From NCBI RefSeq assembly GCF_014839805.1, contig NC_051120.1:1116001-1180000 (forward strand): a DNA stretch of 64,000 nucleotides, given 5' to 3'. This DNA comes from Manduca sexta (taxonomy: Eukaryota > Arthropoda > Insecta > Lepidoptera > Sphingidae). This document shows positions 47,117 through 58,514 of this stretch, piece after piece. The notes under the pieces were generated by a model, which was given only the letters and a program-made list of their open reading frames with translations, was not told the origin of the DNA and searched no databases. How positions within the stretch are numbered: the first letter of the stretch is position 1; each line of letters starts with the position of its first letter. The position numbers and the translations under genes are program-made.

Positions 47117-49035
47117 ATGGAAGTGTTATTTTATTACATTATTTTACAAGGTAAATATTATTTTCGTCTTGTTACAAGACTCCGCACTACACGTCTTATA
47201 TTTAAGTACAAGTATTCCTTTTTTATACAAATGAAAAAGAAGACGAGCGCGACGTACGTCAAAAGCAAACATTATGATGACCCATTTTGATTATGAGGTA
47301 TTTTCTTGAGTTAATTCTTTAAATCTTATAATTTGTAACCTTTCATTCAGAACTGATGATCTCAGTGATGTAGTCCGTAAAAATTGTGTCATCTAACTAC
47401 TTTAATTTCATAAACTAAGCAGGATATCCTTCAAAAGATATTCCTTTATAAATCCGTTTTGTTAACTCAGTCACATTCAGATCATAAAAATTAATACGTG
47501 GCTCAAGACCCTGCAATCTATTTCACACGTGAATGCAGATTAATAGACCATCATTATATTACTTAGATAATTGCTGTGCAGTTGAAATATTTAATAGCAA
47601 CATAACCATCTAATGACTCCCTTCTCTTTATTTAGGTCTTCTAATATCAAGAACATTTTTTCTGCTTATTAAATCTAGACAGACACTTCAAGTTAACGTA
47701 TTTCATATGTTATCGTTATTGCTATATAATCTACATCATAATTTCAATATGTTGGTGCTTTATAATTTTCTTTAAATTCCAGGGTTAACGACGTGTTTCA
47801 CTTATGATGTAGAATTAGAAGGAATAATGCGTATAGGTGATGCATTCTTGAAGGAACTACAAGATGATTTAGCAGAATATAAAAAGTTACAAACGACATT
47901 CCGCCCCGATAAACCGATACGACCAGGTAAAAAATACATAGGTGTAGGAAAAGTAAGTAAAAAGTCGCGCAAAACTGGTGAAAATGAGAAAAGAAATAAA
48001 ACATACATAGGCAGTTTCAGTCGTATAAAAGAAGATGGATTTTGGCGGCTAGATAAACTCCAAGTTATTGTGAAAAATCATTTAAAAATAAATAAGAACA
48101 TATCAAAAGTGATTCGTAAAGTATCCGAGGAATATTCAGCTGCTTTAGATAAATATTTCGATTCTATTATCACCCACGTCAGTGAAACACAATTGGATAT
48201 TGAGTTTTTAATCCTCGATCTAGTAGAAACGTCGAATAAGATGTTATACAGTATGCAAAGAAAAATATTCAATGACGTAGTCGATGCAAATAAAAGTAAA
48301 ATACCTAAAGTTTATATAACAAAAGCGACAGAGAATATTTTTAAGCAAAGTATAAATGATAAAAAACGACATATGAATTTAATTTGCGAACTACATCAAA
48401 TATGCAGACCATATCCTGGATTCTCTGATTACTTCGCAGATTTGATTAGTGAAATATTAAAACTGTCCGATAGTAGACTTAATATTTTCCTTAAAATACT
48501 CAAAAATTCTCTTGAACATAACATTGATTTTATTCATCAAATAATTGATGAACGAGCATTGGAGAAATGGACTTATCATATGAGCTATTTGAGTACAGAT
48601 ATGGCAATTATAAGGGATATCATTTCAATACTAAGAACAGTTATAACTCAAAGGCATAAAGTTGTTACTACGGGTGACGATAAACTGAAAAACAGAACTG
48701 CAGCAATGAAAATACTACTTGATATAATAGACAAAGCTTTTGAAGATGATGGCGAAGACATGATTGCAATGAATATTGACATAGTCGTAGAAGCACTGAG
48801 GCACTGGACATCTCGAGCTCAAGATATCGAAACAATTGTAACTAACTTCGTAAAGTATTTTTTTAATATACTGAAGCAAAGCATTAGCGTTGACACAAAG
48901 CAAGAAATAAAGGTCCTCACTGAGGTGATACTTAAAGGGAAATCGAAAAACAGATCCATTTACAAAGAATTGTTATCGAAAGGATCTAAATTTGTTAGAG
49001 GAGAAGATCTACATATTTATAGTAATTTATTATAA
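47117..49035 (+). CDS. Two-exon gene, 428-residue putative secreted protein of unknown function
   Basis: Exons 47117-47150 and 47783-49035; intron of 632 bases with AAG/GTAAAT donor and pyrimidine-rich TTTAAATTCCAG acceptor. The big frame has an internal ATG at 47827 but stays open back to the acceptor. The 34-base exon ends in phase 1 and supplies the missing base of a Gly codon. The ATG at 47117 has A at -3 and G at +4. The joined N-terminus reads MEVLFYYIILQGLTTCFTYD, a plausible short signal peptide. The rest is Lys-rich and looks mostly helical. It has five Asn-X-Ser/Thr sites (near residues 83, 117, 181 and two later) and two cysteines (213, 219) that could bond. Stop TAA at 49033; AATAAA at 49077-49082. 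I recognise no domain. Secretion is inferred, not shown. Confidence 0.75.
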
Positions 49036-49076
49036 AAATATGTCACATTTATGCCAAATTTAATTATATTTTCTGT

Positions 49077-49082
49077 AATAAA
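49077..49082 (+). terminator. Polyadenylation signal of the 428-residue gene
   Basis: AATAAA lies 41 bases past the stop codon, a usual distance for a short insect 3' untranslated region. Confidence 0.7.
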
Positions 49083-49099
49083 TATTCATTTAAAAATAT

Positions 49100-50074
49100 C
49101 TTAAATTATAATTGTGTCTTATACATAATATATAATGAAAATTCAATGTTATTTCGAATCCACTAATTAGTTTATAGTAGGTAAATTAAAATATGCGGTA
49201 TGAGAAATATAACGAATGAATGTAAAATGAGAGACGATGATTAGACTGTAGCCGATTTAAAAAAAATATTAACAATTGTCTTCAAATTATAAAAAAATAC
49301 TTCCAAAAAATACTTAATATTCAAGATAATTAAAAACATCTGTATCTTAGAAGAAGTTTAGACAGACAATACAATGAATTGATTGTAATATCTTCTTAGT
49401 CCAAATAAATAAACACGCACAAATAGAATATTATAGATTTTCCTAATTATAAATGAATTATTTTATAACAGGTATTTTTATCACCATCGAAGCTACACAT
49501 GTCGACTATCTAACCTGACTGAAGTGCATTCGCCGGTTCATCCAATTACTTACATTGTACAGTGATCAGCGTTTACTAAAACACAATAAATTTTCTTAAT
49601 TGAAATAAAATTTACAAACGTGACTCCGTCCATTGTTTCAGCCAGCCTCGCAGACAGATCGGTTTCACTGATGACGCAATACTTACTACAATTGTCTCCA
49701 ACACCCATTATGCCTTTCCTAAATGTAAAAATTTTACACTTGCGTGAGACGTTGTTCTTTTTTTGTCGGTAATGGTTGAAGTAAAATGGAGGTTTTAAGA
49801 TCAGTGAAAGCGTTTAAAGACCTTGAGTGTTTAGTAACGTTAATTGAAAACCCTTTTCGCATCACCAGAGACGGTTTTAAGTCTGATAATAGAATAAAAA
49901 GAATCAAAGTCGAAGTAAAACGATGATTTATTTGTTGCTAATCAGCAACGTCTTAAATTATTATACTGTTATGTATAAGGCGCTGCTGTATTTAGTCAGT
50001 TAGTAATCACCGGATAATGTGATGACGTTGATGATTGTAATTAACGGTGTCCAACAACTATACTGCACTCTGCT
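49100..50074. other. Intergenic, nothing recognised
   Basis: AT-rich, with no gene or repeat supported. Confidence 0.5.
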
Positions 50075-50262
50075 GGTGGTGAGATATTTTGCTCGTATAT
50101 CGACCACACAAGGTTTAAAACCCACCTAGTGACCCACGTCTGAATGTCGCGTTCTGGGATCAGCCTGTGTATATCCGGTTTCAAACAGACCGGCATCATT
50201 GTGTTGATTGGCGAGGACAAACGTCTGTCGTCAGCTGACACTATCTGGGCCACACTCTGTTT
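50075..50262 (-). repeat. Dispersed repeat D, diverged
   Basis: On the - strand it holds CCGGTCTGTTTGAAACCGG, GATCCCAGAACGCGACATTC and GTGGGTCACTAGGTGGG. It is more diverged than the 27.5 kb copy. Confidence 0.6.
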
Positions 50263-50329
50263 AACATCATGTGCAGTTGTAACTTATTTCTCCCAGTATC
50301 AAGAAAAAACATAGCAATATAACTTTTAT

Positions 50330-50391
50330 CGGAAGACTTAGGAAATCACCTGTAGTCCATCTGGACTACAGGTGATTTCCTAAGTCTTCCG
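50330..50391. repeat. Perfect 30-bp inverted repeat, 2-nt spacer
   Basis: Arm 50330-50359 is the exact reverse complement of 50362-50391, with only TC between. It has no visible link to a transposon end. Confidence 0.96.
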
Positions 50392-50726
50392 ATTGATCTC
50401 TTGATCTCAAGCGGAACTGTGTTACTCGAAATTCTGGTAGTCGCTGCTTTATAAATATATGGATTACTTCCAAGAGCCCAATACCCATCTATTGCAAAAG
50501 ATGCCATCAGCTACTCAACCTGCTTATTTGCAAGGATTCCATACAATAGTTACAAATTACTGAAAGTAGTAAACAGTAGATGCGGTCGGTTCGTCAATAG
50601 GATTGCGTTGAAAAGGGCTTCGCGAGCTCACGCCATTTCCGCGCTCGCATTTCTGAGTTTAGCTAAAAAGGTTTCTTTGTACAATGACCTTCATAGTGTT
50701 GCTTTAAAAACTTAATACAAAACATA

Positions 50727-50925
50727 GATGCCTCGGTGGCGTAGTTGTATTATGGTACCACTAGTATGCCAAGGTCTCGGGTTCGATTGCTGGAGTCTGT
50801 AATTGGTACTCGATGGCGTTAGGCTCGGTCTCTATTACATTATGGGACGGAATATACACAGCGGAAGTTGATGCACCAGTTGCGCCTCTGCTTTACTTTA
50901 GGAGTTAATTGCGTGAGTGAATTGG
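50727..50925 (+). mobile_element. SINE-A copy, partly deleted
   Basis: GCCTCGGTGGCGTAGTTGTA, B box GGTTCGATTGC, AGTCTGTAATTGGTACTCGA, TTATGGGACGGAATATACAC and the CTCTGCTTTACTTTAGGAGT end. Its 3' end overlaps the last codons of the - strand frame at 50898. Confidence 0.75.
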
Positions 50926-51290
50926 TGGAGGATGAGGTGTAACATATCAAACACTGTAAGGCTCTTGAGAAAAGCGTCATCGGGGTGTTCGTTGGTGTAA
51001 TCATGAATACTATTCTTCAGATTCTCATATGTGAGGTCGAAGGTGGTGACCTCGGTATCACTGATGGTATCAGCGTCGGTACCGTCGACGTTTATTTGTC
51101 TTTGGCCATCTTTGTCGAACGCGATGATGGTGATTTTGATCCTGGCGTGGAACACATTTATATTGACTTTATTGTCCTAGCTCCTATAACGCGATATCGG
51201 AAACGAAGGCGGCACAGTGCTCATCGGAGGTAAAATTGAATAGTTCCTTCGTGGTGTTTTTTCTCTAAATAAGACATACATATGTATCCC
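50898..51290 (-). pseudogene. GC-richer coding-like relic, unknown product
   Basis: The - strand frame 50898-51176 reads DNKVNINVFHARIKITIIAF, continues with DGTDADTISDTEVTTFD, and ends LHLILHQF plus a short tail. Third positions are GC-rich, unlike the surroundings, which suggests past selection as protein. Upstream the frame is blocked by TAG at 51177-51179; beyond it the frame runs on to about 51290. An AG acceptor just before the GAC codon is an alternative reading. The last few residues and the stop come from the SINE-A tail. I do not recognise the family. It could be one exon of a live gene or a dead fragment. Confidence 0.35.
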
Positions 51291-52692
51291 ATTAAAAATA
51301 CCGTGGCATAATTAATAACTCGCATAATTTTATAAACATTTTTAAACCTTTGGTGTTTTTCAGATCATAACATAGTTAAAACTTACACCCCACAAATCAA
51401 ACATTTACGAATCAACGTATCGAATACCATGGCACGTGCCATAAACAAAGGATTCTATAGAGGGCAGGGTTTATGCAAAAGGGCAACAACAATGCGCGCC
51501 TGTTTCACGTTGATTGCCATTCCATTTGCAATTGGTTTCCTCGTATGTAAGGGATTGGGGCGCAGTATGACAACTTATTGTAATGGTTTTAGATTTAACG
51601 CTGAGATATTTTTTTTTGTAGTAGAAGATTGGGAAACCTTTTGCCAATGGTTTTAATCTATGATATCATGTAGTTCTAGATGATTCGTGAATGCTGTTAG
51701 ATTTTTAAAGAAAGAAATAGTAATAGGGTACATAAAGCCAAGAATAGAAATAAAAGTTTTACAAAACGTAGACGCCGAACAGACGTTGTCAAGATATTGT
51801 TTCAGGTGGCTAGGTTTGCATTTAAATATACTTAGAAATTTTTTGATTTCATGATAACTTCAGCTGTGTTAATTGCAAATGTTTATAGCTTGTTGCCATT
51901 TTTTTTGTGCAGTGAGTTCATTACAGTTTACAACATATTGGGATCAATAGCTTGCTACTGCTATTTTATTCATTGCTGTTCAAAGCATGTTGGTATCATC
52001 ATAAAGTACCAAAATGTAATGTTAAATTACTATTAACACATAAAATGAATGAATAAATGTACAGGCGCGTAAGAAAGATGTAAATCTAAATATAACACAG
52101 GAAGTAAGGAAAGAATAGCGTGGCATTGAACGAGAATAGAAAGTATACGGCATTGTTTAGGATAGAACTGAAACGTTAAGATCAAAGGAAGAGATGACGT
52201 CTAGTTGCATAATATTTAGATTATGGTCATTATGAGACAGTGTAACTTTTAATGAGGAGCTCACTAATGTCTTATGGAATAATTTGTGATTCGATGTTTT
52301 AGTATTAAATTTGTATACGCAAGCGTGGTGAAAGCTCTGTTTGATTTATCTTTCACTGTAAATGCAAAGAAAAATAAGTGCTTCACTTTTAAGTCTGTAG
52401 GTCGTAACGTATTTGACCTGTTAAGCTAAAGTCCTGGTTTTTGTTTTCCAATTGACTAAATCAAAAATATCGTAAACCGTATTCGAAAAATAAGTAACAT
52501 TTTTGTATTTACTAAAAAAAAATATGAAACGTAAATGCGTTACAAATCATGCGATTTTGCTGGGATTACTGCTCGATATGGTGTTCCTTTTGTACCATTT
52601 AAGACGGAAATCCTTTCTACGTTGTTATAGGTGTATTTATCGCTTCTCTGTCATCTGCCTTCCTTTTAATAACATAGGCGTGCTCGTGACTA
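51291..52692. other. Intergenic, nothing recognised
   Basis: No supported feature. The frame at 52503 onward owes most of its length to the gap. Confidence 0.45.
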
Positions 52693-53192
52693 NNNNNNNN
52701 NNNNNNNNNNNNNNNNNNNNNNNNNNNNNNNNNNNNNNNNNNNNNNNNNNNNNNNNNNNNNNNNNNNNNNNNNNNNNNNNNNNNNNNNNNNNNNNNNNNN
52801 NNNNNNNNNNNNNNNNNNNNNNNNNNNNNNNNNNNNNNNNNNNNNNNNNNNNNNNNNNNNNNNNNNNNNNNNNNNNNNNNNNNNNNNNNNNNNNNNNNNN
52901 NNNNNNNNNNNNNNNNNNNNNNNNNNNNNNNNNNNNNNNNNNNNNNNNNNNNNNNNNNNNNNNNNNNNNNNNNNNNNNNNNNNNNNNNNNNNNNNNNNNN
53001 NNNNNNNNNNNNNNNNNNNNNNNNNNNNNNNNNNNNNNNNNNNNNNNNNNNNNNNNNNNNNNNNNNNNNNNNNNNNNNNNNNNNNNNNNNNNNNNNNNNN
53101 NNNNNNNNNNNNNNNNNNNNNNNNNNNNNNNNNNNNNNNNNNNNNNNNNNNNNNNNNNNNNNNNNNNNNNNNNNNNNNNNNNNNNNNNNNNN
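52693..53192. other. Assembly gap, 500 N
   Basis: Exactly 500 N, a placeholder. Confidence 1.
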
Positions 53193-53248
53193 AATTTTGG
53201 GTGGGGATAGTTGGGAAGGTAAGTAGTGTTTTAATATAATATAATAAT

Positions 53249-53565
53249 AATATCAGCCCTGTATTATATACTTGCCCACTGCTGGCACGGGCCTCACTAC
53301 CACTGAGAGGGGGTTAGGCCTTAGTCCACCACGCTGGCCTAGTGCGGATTGGTAGACTTCACACACCTTCGAGATTCCTATAGAGAACTTCTCAGATGTG
53401 CAGGTTTCCTCACGATGTTTTCCTTCACCGTTAAAGCGAACGATAAATTCACAAAGAATACACACATGATTTTTAGAAAAGTCAGAGGTGTGTGCCCTTG
53501 AGATTTGAACCTGCGGACATTCGTCTCGGCAGTCCGTTCTACACCCAACTAGGCTATCGCCGCTA
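53249..53565 (-). mobile_element. SINE-B, near full length
   Basis: Same layout as the 10062 copy, with the A box CCTAGTTGGGTG and B box GGTTCAAATCTC. It lies 56 bases past the gap. Confidence 0.87.
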
Positions 53566-54246
53566 TATGTTTATATAAAAATCGCAAATTTTTTTCGGCT
53601 AACCAAGAAGATAATAAAAAGTTGATTTACCGCGCTGCTTTTACGACTAAAAAGGAATATGTCCAATAACTGTAACTAATTATCCAAATAATAAAACTGA
53701 TTACTTCCAATATTTTTATTCAAAACATAAAATATATTTTAAATAAATGATAGAATATATAATGAGTTGCCGATGGCGAATGATGTTATGAAAAAACACT
53801 GATATAGGGAAACAATTTTGATAGTTGTTATGTATCTGATTAGGGCCTGTTTCACAAGTTTAAGTAAATTTTTATTTGACAGTTATATTAAACAGCTAAT
53901 GTAGATAGTACTCAACTTATTACCATTGATTTTGGAACAGAATAGATTCATCTCACTTTTGTATTTGGTCAGCTTGAAACACACGTTTATAAGACGAGAC
54001 GCATTTACTCAGAAGTTAGGAACAACCTTCAACCAGTCCATTAACTAAATACTATCCTGTCATTTTCATTAAGTGATTAAGAGTGTAATAAAATAAAACA
54101 CACTGTTAATACTTATTAACAATATTTGTTACTTAAGAGGATTATTCTTTATAATTGACTGAACAAACGAGCAATCATGTCGCTTGGTGGAAAGTTATCA
54201 AGGCCTGTAAACATCCACAACATCATAACAAACTAGATTGTCCAAA
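53566..54246. other. 3' flank of the broken trypsin gene
   Basis: AT-rich. No AATAAA lies close to the stop at 54247 on the - strand; a weaker TATAAA variant occurs at 54148-54153. Confidence 0.4.
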
Positions 54247-55334
54247 CTAAACGGCGGTAGCAACAATCCAGTCACTGTAAGGGGCGACTGCGGTACTGAG
54301 TCCAGGGAAGGTCTCGTTAGCACATCCATGACCCCAGGAAACGATGCCGACGATGATGTTTCCGTAGTACAGGGGTCCGCCGGAGTCGCCCTGACAGGCG
54401 TCGCGACCTCCGATGTCGAGGAGACCAGCGCAAATCATGTTCTCCGTGACAATGCCTGGAGGGTTGAGAGAGGTACCTCTCAGCGCAAAGTTCCCGGTTG
54501 ATCACGTAGATCACGACGTCTCTGAGCTGGGGTGATAAGAGGCCTCCTTGCTGATGAAGAAAAAGTAGAATGATTATTAGTATTTTTGTATTTTGAAAAG
54601 TATTAAATGATATCATTAGTTTCATGTCAGCTTGAACAAAAAACATTGTGGTTTAGGGTTTTTTGTCCATTCGTATTGAAGTGATGGACGCTGCCCTCAT
54701 ATTGCACAGAGCTGGGGTCATAGTCACGATGCCTTCCTAGAATCGTTATTGCTAACATTATATCTAGCAATGACATAACTTATCATTCCCATAATCTGTT
54801 TGTTTTCTATAAGCGTTAACGATCGTAGAAAGACATTTTGGCTACGTCCTCTGAAATGGAAACTGCTCTAAATCAAGATTTTAAAAAACGTGTTTTATGT
54901 CTTCAGTCAGTCCTCATAAAAACATAATTAAATGAGACCGCAAAGAGTTTCAAAATTAAAATACAAAAATTATAAATTAGTAGGAAACACTCTATTGTCA
55001 CTCAAACATATCAACACAAATACTAACCGTAGTCCGGCCCCATCCAGCATGAACCACAGGCATATAATCCGGGATAACTCCATCCTGGTAGATGATAGTG
55101 CCTCGCTGGACTACTGGGCTATAGACCAGAGCATTGATCAGGCGTACTACGGTGATATCTCCGTCGAACCCTCTCTTGCCGTAAGTAGGGTGGTTGTGCT
55201 CCCTCAAGACGTAGGAGATGATTCCTCCAGTGTTACGGTAGGACGTGCCGGCTCTGATGCGTCTAAGGCTGGGGTCGTAGGTCCTGGAAAATAAGGATTT
55301 GTTTGTGGTGATTGTTTTTCTACAGGCATGTAAA

Positions 55335-55560
55335 GTGACCCTGGCGTCTGATGGTAGCAGAGTGGGGTTCAGATAGAGTGTCGACTGTTTAGAGATGATT
55401 ATTTCTCGCTAATTGACATAATTTTGCCGGCCTCTTTGAAACCGGATTTAGTGAGGCTGGTCTCTACTGATACTGCATCAGGTTTAATGCCCTGTATACG
55501 GTGATCGCTATCTGGACGTATACAAATATCCTACCACCAGCTATTGTCACAGAAAATCAA
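55335..55560 (+). repeat. Repeat D in trypsin intron 2
   Basis: GCGTCTGATGGTAGCAGAGT, a TTTTGCCGGCCTCTTTGAAA word, and the CTACCACCAGCT end match repeat D. It lies inside the intron of the broken trypsin, on the opposite strand. Confidence 0.6.
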
Positions 55561-55844
55561 CATGTTGGGAGTAAGATTTTAAAAGGGCCATAAACTTGCT
55601 TTCCCTCATTGCCATAGCATTAGACGCCTTTATTGACGAATGGTTTTACCGCCTGTTTCAAGTCTGTGCAATCTGATTAGATCAAAAGGAAAACAGAATT
55701 AAAAAACTTGAATAGATTGATAGTATTTCTATCTTATCTATAATTATTATTATGCTGGAATTGGGTATTTACATTATCAGTTATATATTTATAATGAATG
55801 ATAACTGTAACATAGTATTACGTATGTAATCATAAATTATCTAT

Positions 55845-56135
55845 AACAAGCTGCTTCGCCCGCCGACGTAAAAGTGCCTATGTGCATTTAATTAAGAGTA
55901 ATGTTTTTCGGCGCTATTTGTAAGATGCCAGCGCCATCTTTATAAAATAATGGATAAAAAATCAATAGTTGGCACATAAAGTAGCCTAAATGTTAATCCA
56001 AGACACGGTTTATCGGAGTACAAAATTTTATTCAAATCCGTCCAGATGTATCTACGTTTATTTCGAACAAACATCCAAACATTCAAACATCGACACATTT
56101 CAAAGACCTATGCATTTATATTATTACTAAAAATA
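55845..56135. mobile_element. Decayed Helitron-like sequence in intron 2
   Basis: AAGCTGCTTCGCCCGCCGAC at one side, then CTATTTGTAAGATGCCAGCG, AATCCGTCCAGATGTATCTA and CAAACATCCAAACATTCAAA. These are words typical of the lepidopteran Helitron or similar small-element class. Boundaries are unclear. Confidence 0.4.
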
Positions 56136-56442
56136 AGATACCAAATGGTATACTTATTACGCTTGGAAATTACTTTTGTATACCACGCTGACGAAATGGT
56201 ATAGAAAAGTGTACATGATTTGTATATCAACAATATAGAATTATACCTCGTTCGCATATCAACGAATTATTTCCCCTGAAATTGTCGAAAACGATGTTAT
56301 TTTTTTAAGTGGCACATGAGCTACAACAGTATTCACGGTCATAAACCCTTTAACTAGACTTCAAGATCTTAGCATGATAATTGTTCCGCAACACCACCCC
56401 GAAACTGTTTAATAAAGCTTGTTGTCAAAAACATGAAAAACA

Positions 56443-56620
56443 ATGACACATCACGGCTTTATTTCGTAGTGGTACTCAGATGTACAGTCAGAGCACTCAC
56501 ATCGCCTGTGTATCCTTCCTATGCTGTAATAGGCGACGAGCCTCTCGCCATATCGGGTGCAAATGACTCCAGGCTGATACTAAAAAAACCCAATATCACT
56601 TTGCCCGACCCGGAATCAAA
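56443..56620 (-). mobile_element. SINE-A copy touching a splice donor
   Basis: On the - strand it starts within the B box (GATTCCGGGTCGGGCAAAGT), runs through GATATTGGGTTTTTTTAGTA, GAGGCTCGTCGCCTATTAC and ends AATAAAGCCGTGATGTG. The exon 2 donor GTATGT (56626-56621) is directly upstream, so the SINE begins within a few bases of the intron start. Confidence 0.7.
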
Positions 56621-57607
56621 ACATACCTTCCAGCAAAGCAGTGGGCAGCAGATAGCACGTAGTAAGCATTGAGGATGTTGGCACCACAGGATTGCGACCA
56701 AGTACCAGAGTTTGGCCCAAAGTAATCCACCTGGACTATGGAAGGGTACTTGTCGATGGTGGTCAACTCACCACCGACTATCCGCCCTGGAGCCGACGCC
56801 GAAAAGGCGGATCCTACAATGAAAATAATTAAAGTTTAGTAGAATCATTTTCGGGGTGTGTTTAGCAGTGGGTAGAACTATGATGATCATATTGAAAGTC
56901 GTGATAGTTTTTTGGATGAAGTTAACGGTTATATTTTCTCATGGTCTTATCGAAAAAGGTGAAGAGAAAAACGATTGTAGCAATTATGTTTTTATGCAAT
57001 TGCTGGAACATAAACCAATGCATCCTTTGGGTTTCTTGATGTAATGTTGGCAGAACGTGGCACGTTAAAATGCCTATACATCACCGGAATTGTTTTTTTC
57101 ATCATGCTTTTGCATATTTCATTTCATTTCTTTCATCTGTTCCTATTTTAAATGTGGGAATCGATGAAACATGTTTTTTGTGTTGCAGAATAGATCCGTT
57201 TTCACTATCGGCTTCTAGCATGATATCAACCAACATTGCTATCAAATCTTATGCTTATTACGTTTCAACTCCGGATTTCTCTAGGGTACATCAGATACTG
57301 CTAACCACAACAGATTTATCTTCTCTTCTGGAATATCTTTAGCTTAAGAGGCAACCACAAAAATAGTTACACATGTTCAAATCGCGTTTATGCTTTAATA
57401 TCCTTACCAATACTTAATGATTCAAATTAAATGGGTTTACAATTTATTTAAGCATAAAGAAAAATGAACTTAACATGTGTAGTTTAAAGTTTTGAATTTT
57501 TATAAATTTTTTGTACAATCTAATTTTACCTGCGGCCAAGGCGACAACTAGCACCAATAGTTTCACCCATTTTAAACGTCAACTAAATAATTCGTAATCC
57601 CTAACAT

Positions 57608-57615
57608 CTTTTATA
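57608..57615 (-). promoter_or_regulatory. TATA box of the broken trypsin
   Basis: TATAAAAG on the - strand, 38 bases upstream of the inherited ATG. A TGATAA GATA-type site lies at 57671-57676. The promoter looks intact, so the gene may still be transcribed. Confidence 0.6.
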
Positions 57616-58514
57616 CGTTTCCTTTCAGTAATCCATCGTAAACTTTTATATTACTAATCGTATAATAATTTGATAATGTTTATGATGCTATACGTATGTT
57701 AGTTGCTACTCACATACTAATTGTAGAAGTATTTCATTAGTGTTTAATGTTTTCTAAGTCTCATATCTCATGATTCATGAATAGTTGTTGAATTAAATAC
57801 CAGTCTATCTATATCTATCTTCTATAAATATGTAGCTACGTATCGGTAGTCGCCACTATGGAGGAACTGATGGTTGCGTTCCTCTATGGAAGGGGAAGAT
57901 TGGGCCGCTACCAATATTATAATAAATATGTGTATGTATGTTCCCTAAGGACTCCAAAACGGCTGGAGTGATTTTTATTTATTTGAAATTAAGGATTTAC
58001 GCTATATTGGTTTCTTCTGACGCGTTGGATGGTGTAGGGCAGTGTAGTCAATGAGGAAGGCTAGTATAGTTCTGGTAGCTATTAAAGAACGAATCATTGA
58101 TTGAATTTATTGATATAAATTTATATATCATAACACTTAGTGAAGTCGCTATAAGCAAGGATAAAATACTTCTATAGGACGGGGACGCATGAATGACAGT
58201 ATTAAAAATATATTTTTCATTTAAATAACTTTATATAAGTTGATTACATATCTTATATATAGCTTTAAGATTAATGGTTATCATGCGTAACTTTATTATT
58301 ACTCTAATAAAGATTATCAAAATAATAATGTTTATTATTCGCTTCCATATATTAAATGAAACTGATGATACATTTACAAATGACTGAATCTAAAAACTAC
58401 TATTACAGTCGAATACATGACTTAAATGTTCCAAAAACAAATTAATTATCACATAATAAGATCTCTTTAATAAATAATTTTTATTTACTTAAACAGGCAT
58501 AGGGACGATCCAAT
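57616..58514. other. Intergenic between trypsin copies
   Basis: No gene. About 57830-57920 shares a block with 60052-60249 (repeat F): on the - strand CTTCCATAGAGGAACGCAAC versus CTTCCCTAGAGGAAGCATCC, with similar flanks. AAGGACTCCAAAACGGCTGG near 57948 is a word common in lepidopteran repeats. Confidence 0.4.

Larger units (their letters stand above)
54247..57570 (-). pseudogene. Trypsin, four exons, two frame-breaking indels
   Basis: Exons (- strand): 57570-57530, 56813-56627, 55283-55028, 54550-54247, all with GT/AG introns. Signal-peptide-like KLLVLVVALAAG, an Arg before IVGG (activation site), SAAHCF (catalytic His), DITVVRL (Asp) and [10 protein letters not shown] (Ser, with Asp189 giving trypsin specificity) are all present. 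Exons 2 and 3 have the same lengths as in the intact paralogue (187 and 256). Exon 1 is 41 instead of 40 bases: an extra G in a GGG run (57566-57568) after the ATG throws the signal peptide out of frame. Exon 4 is 304 instead of 306: two bases are missing in a CT run at 54466-54472. Either a young pseudogene or two consensus errors in simple runs. Introns 2 and 3 are swollen relative to the paralogue. Confidence 0.85.

Noticed and set aside
47798..48008. Two overlapping - strand frames
   Set aside because: Shadows of the 428-residue gene.
52503..53210. 235-codon frame crossing the third gap
   Set aside because: Most of its length is N; the real part has no protein-like features.
54238..55294. 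Long + strand frames at 54238 and 54932
   Set aside because: They are antisense to trypsin exons 4 and 3, and the - strand reading carries the conserved motifs.
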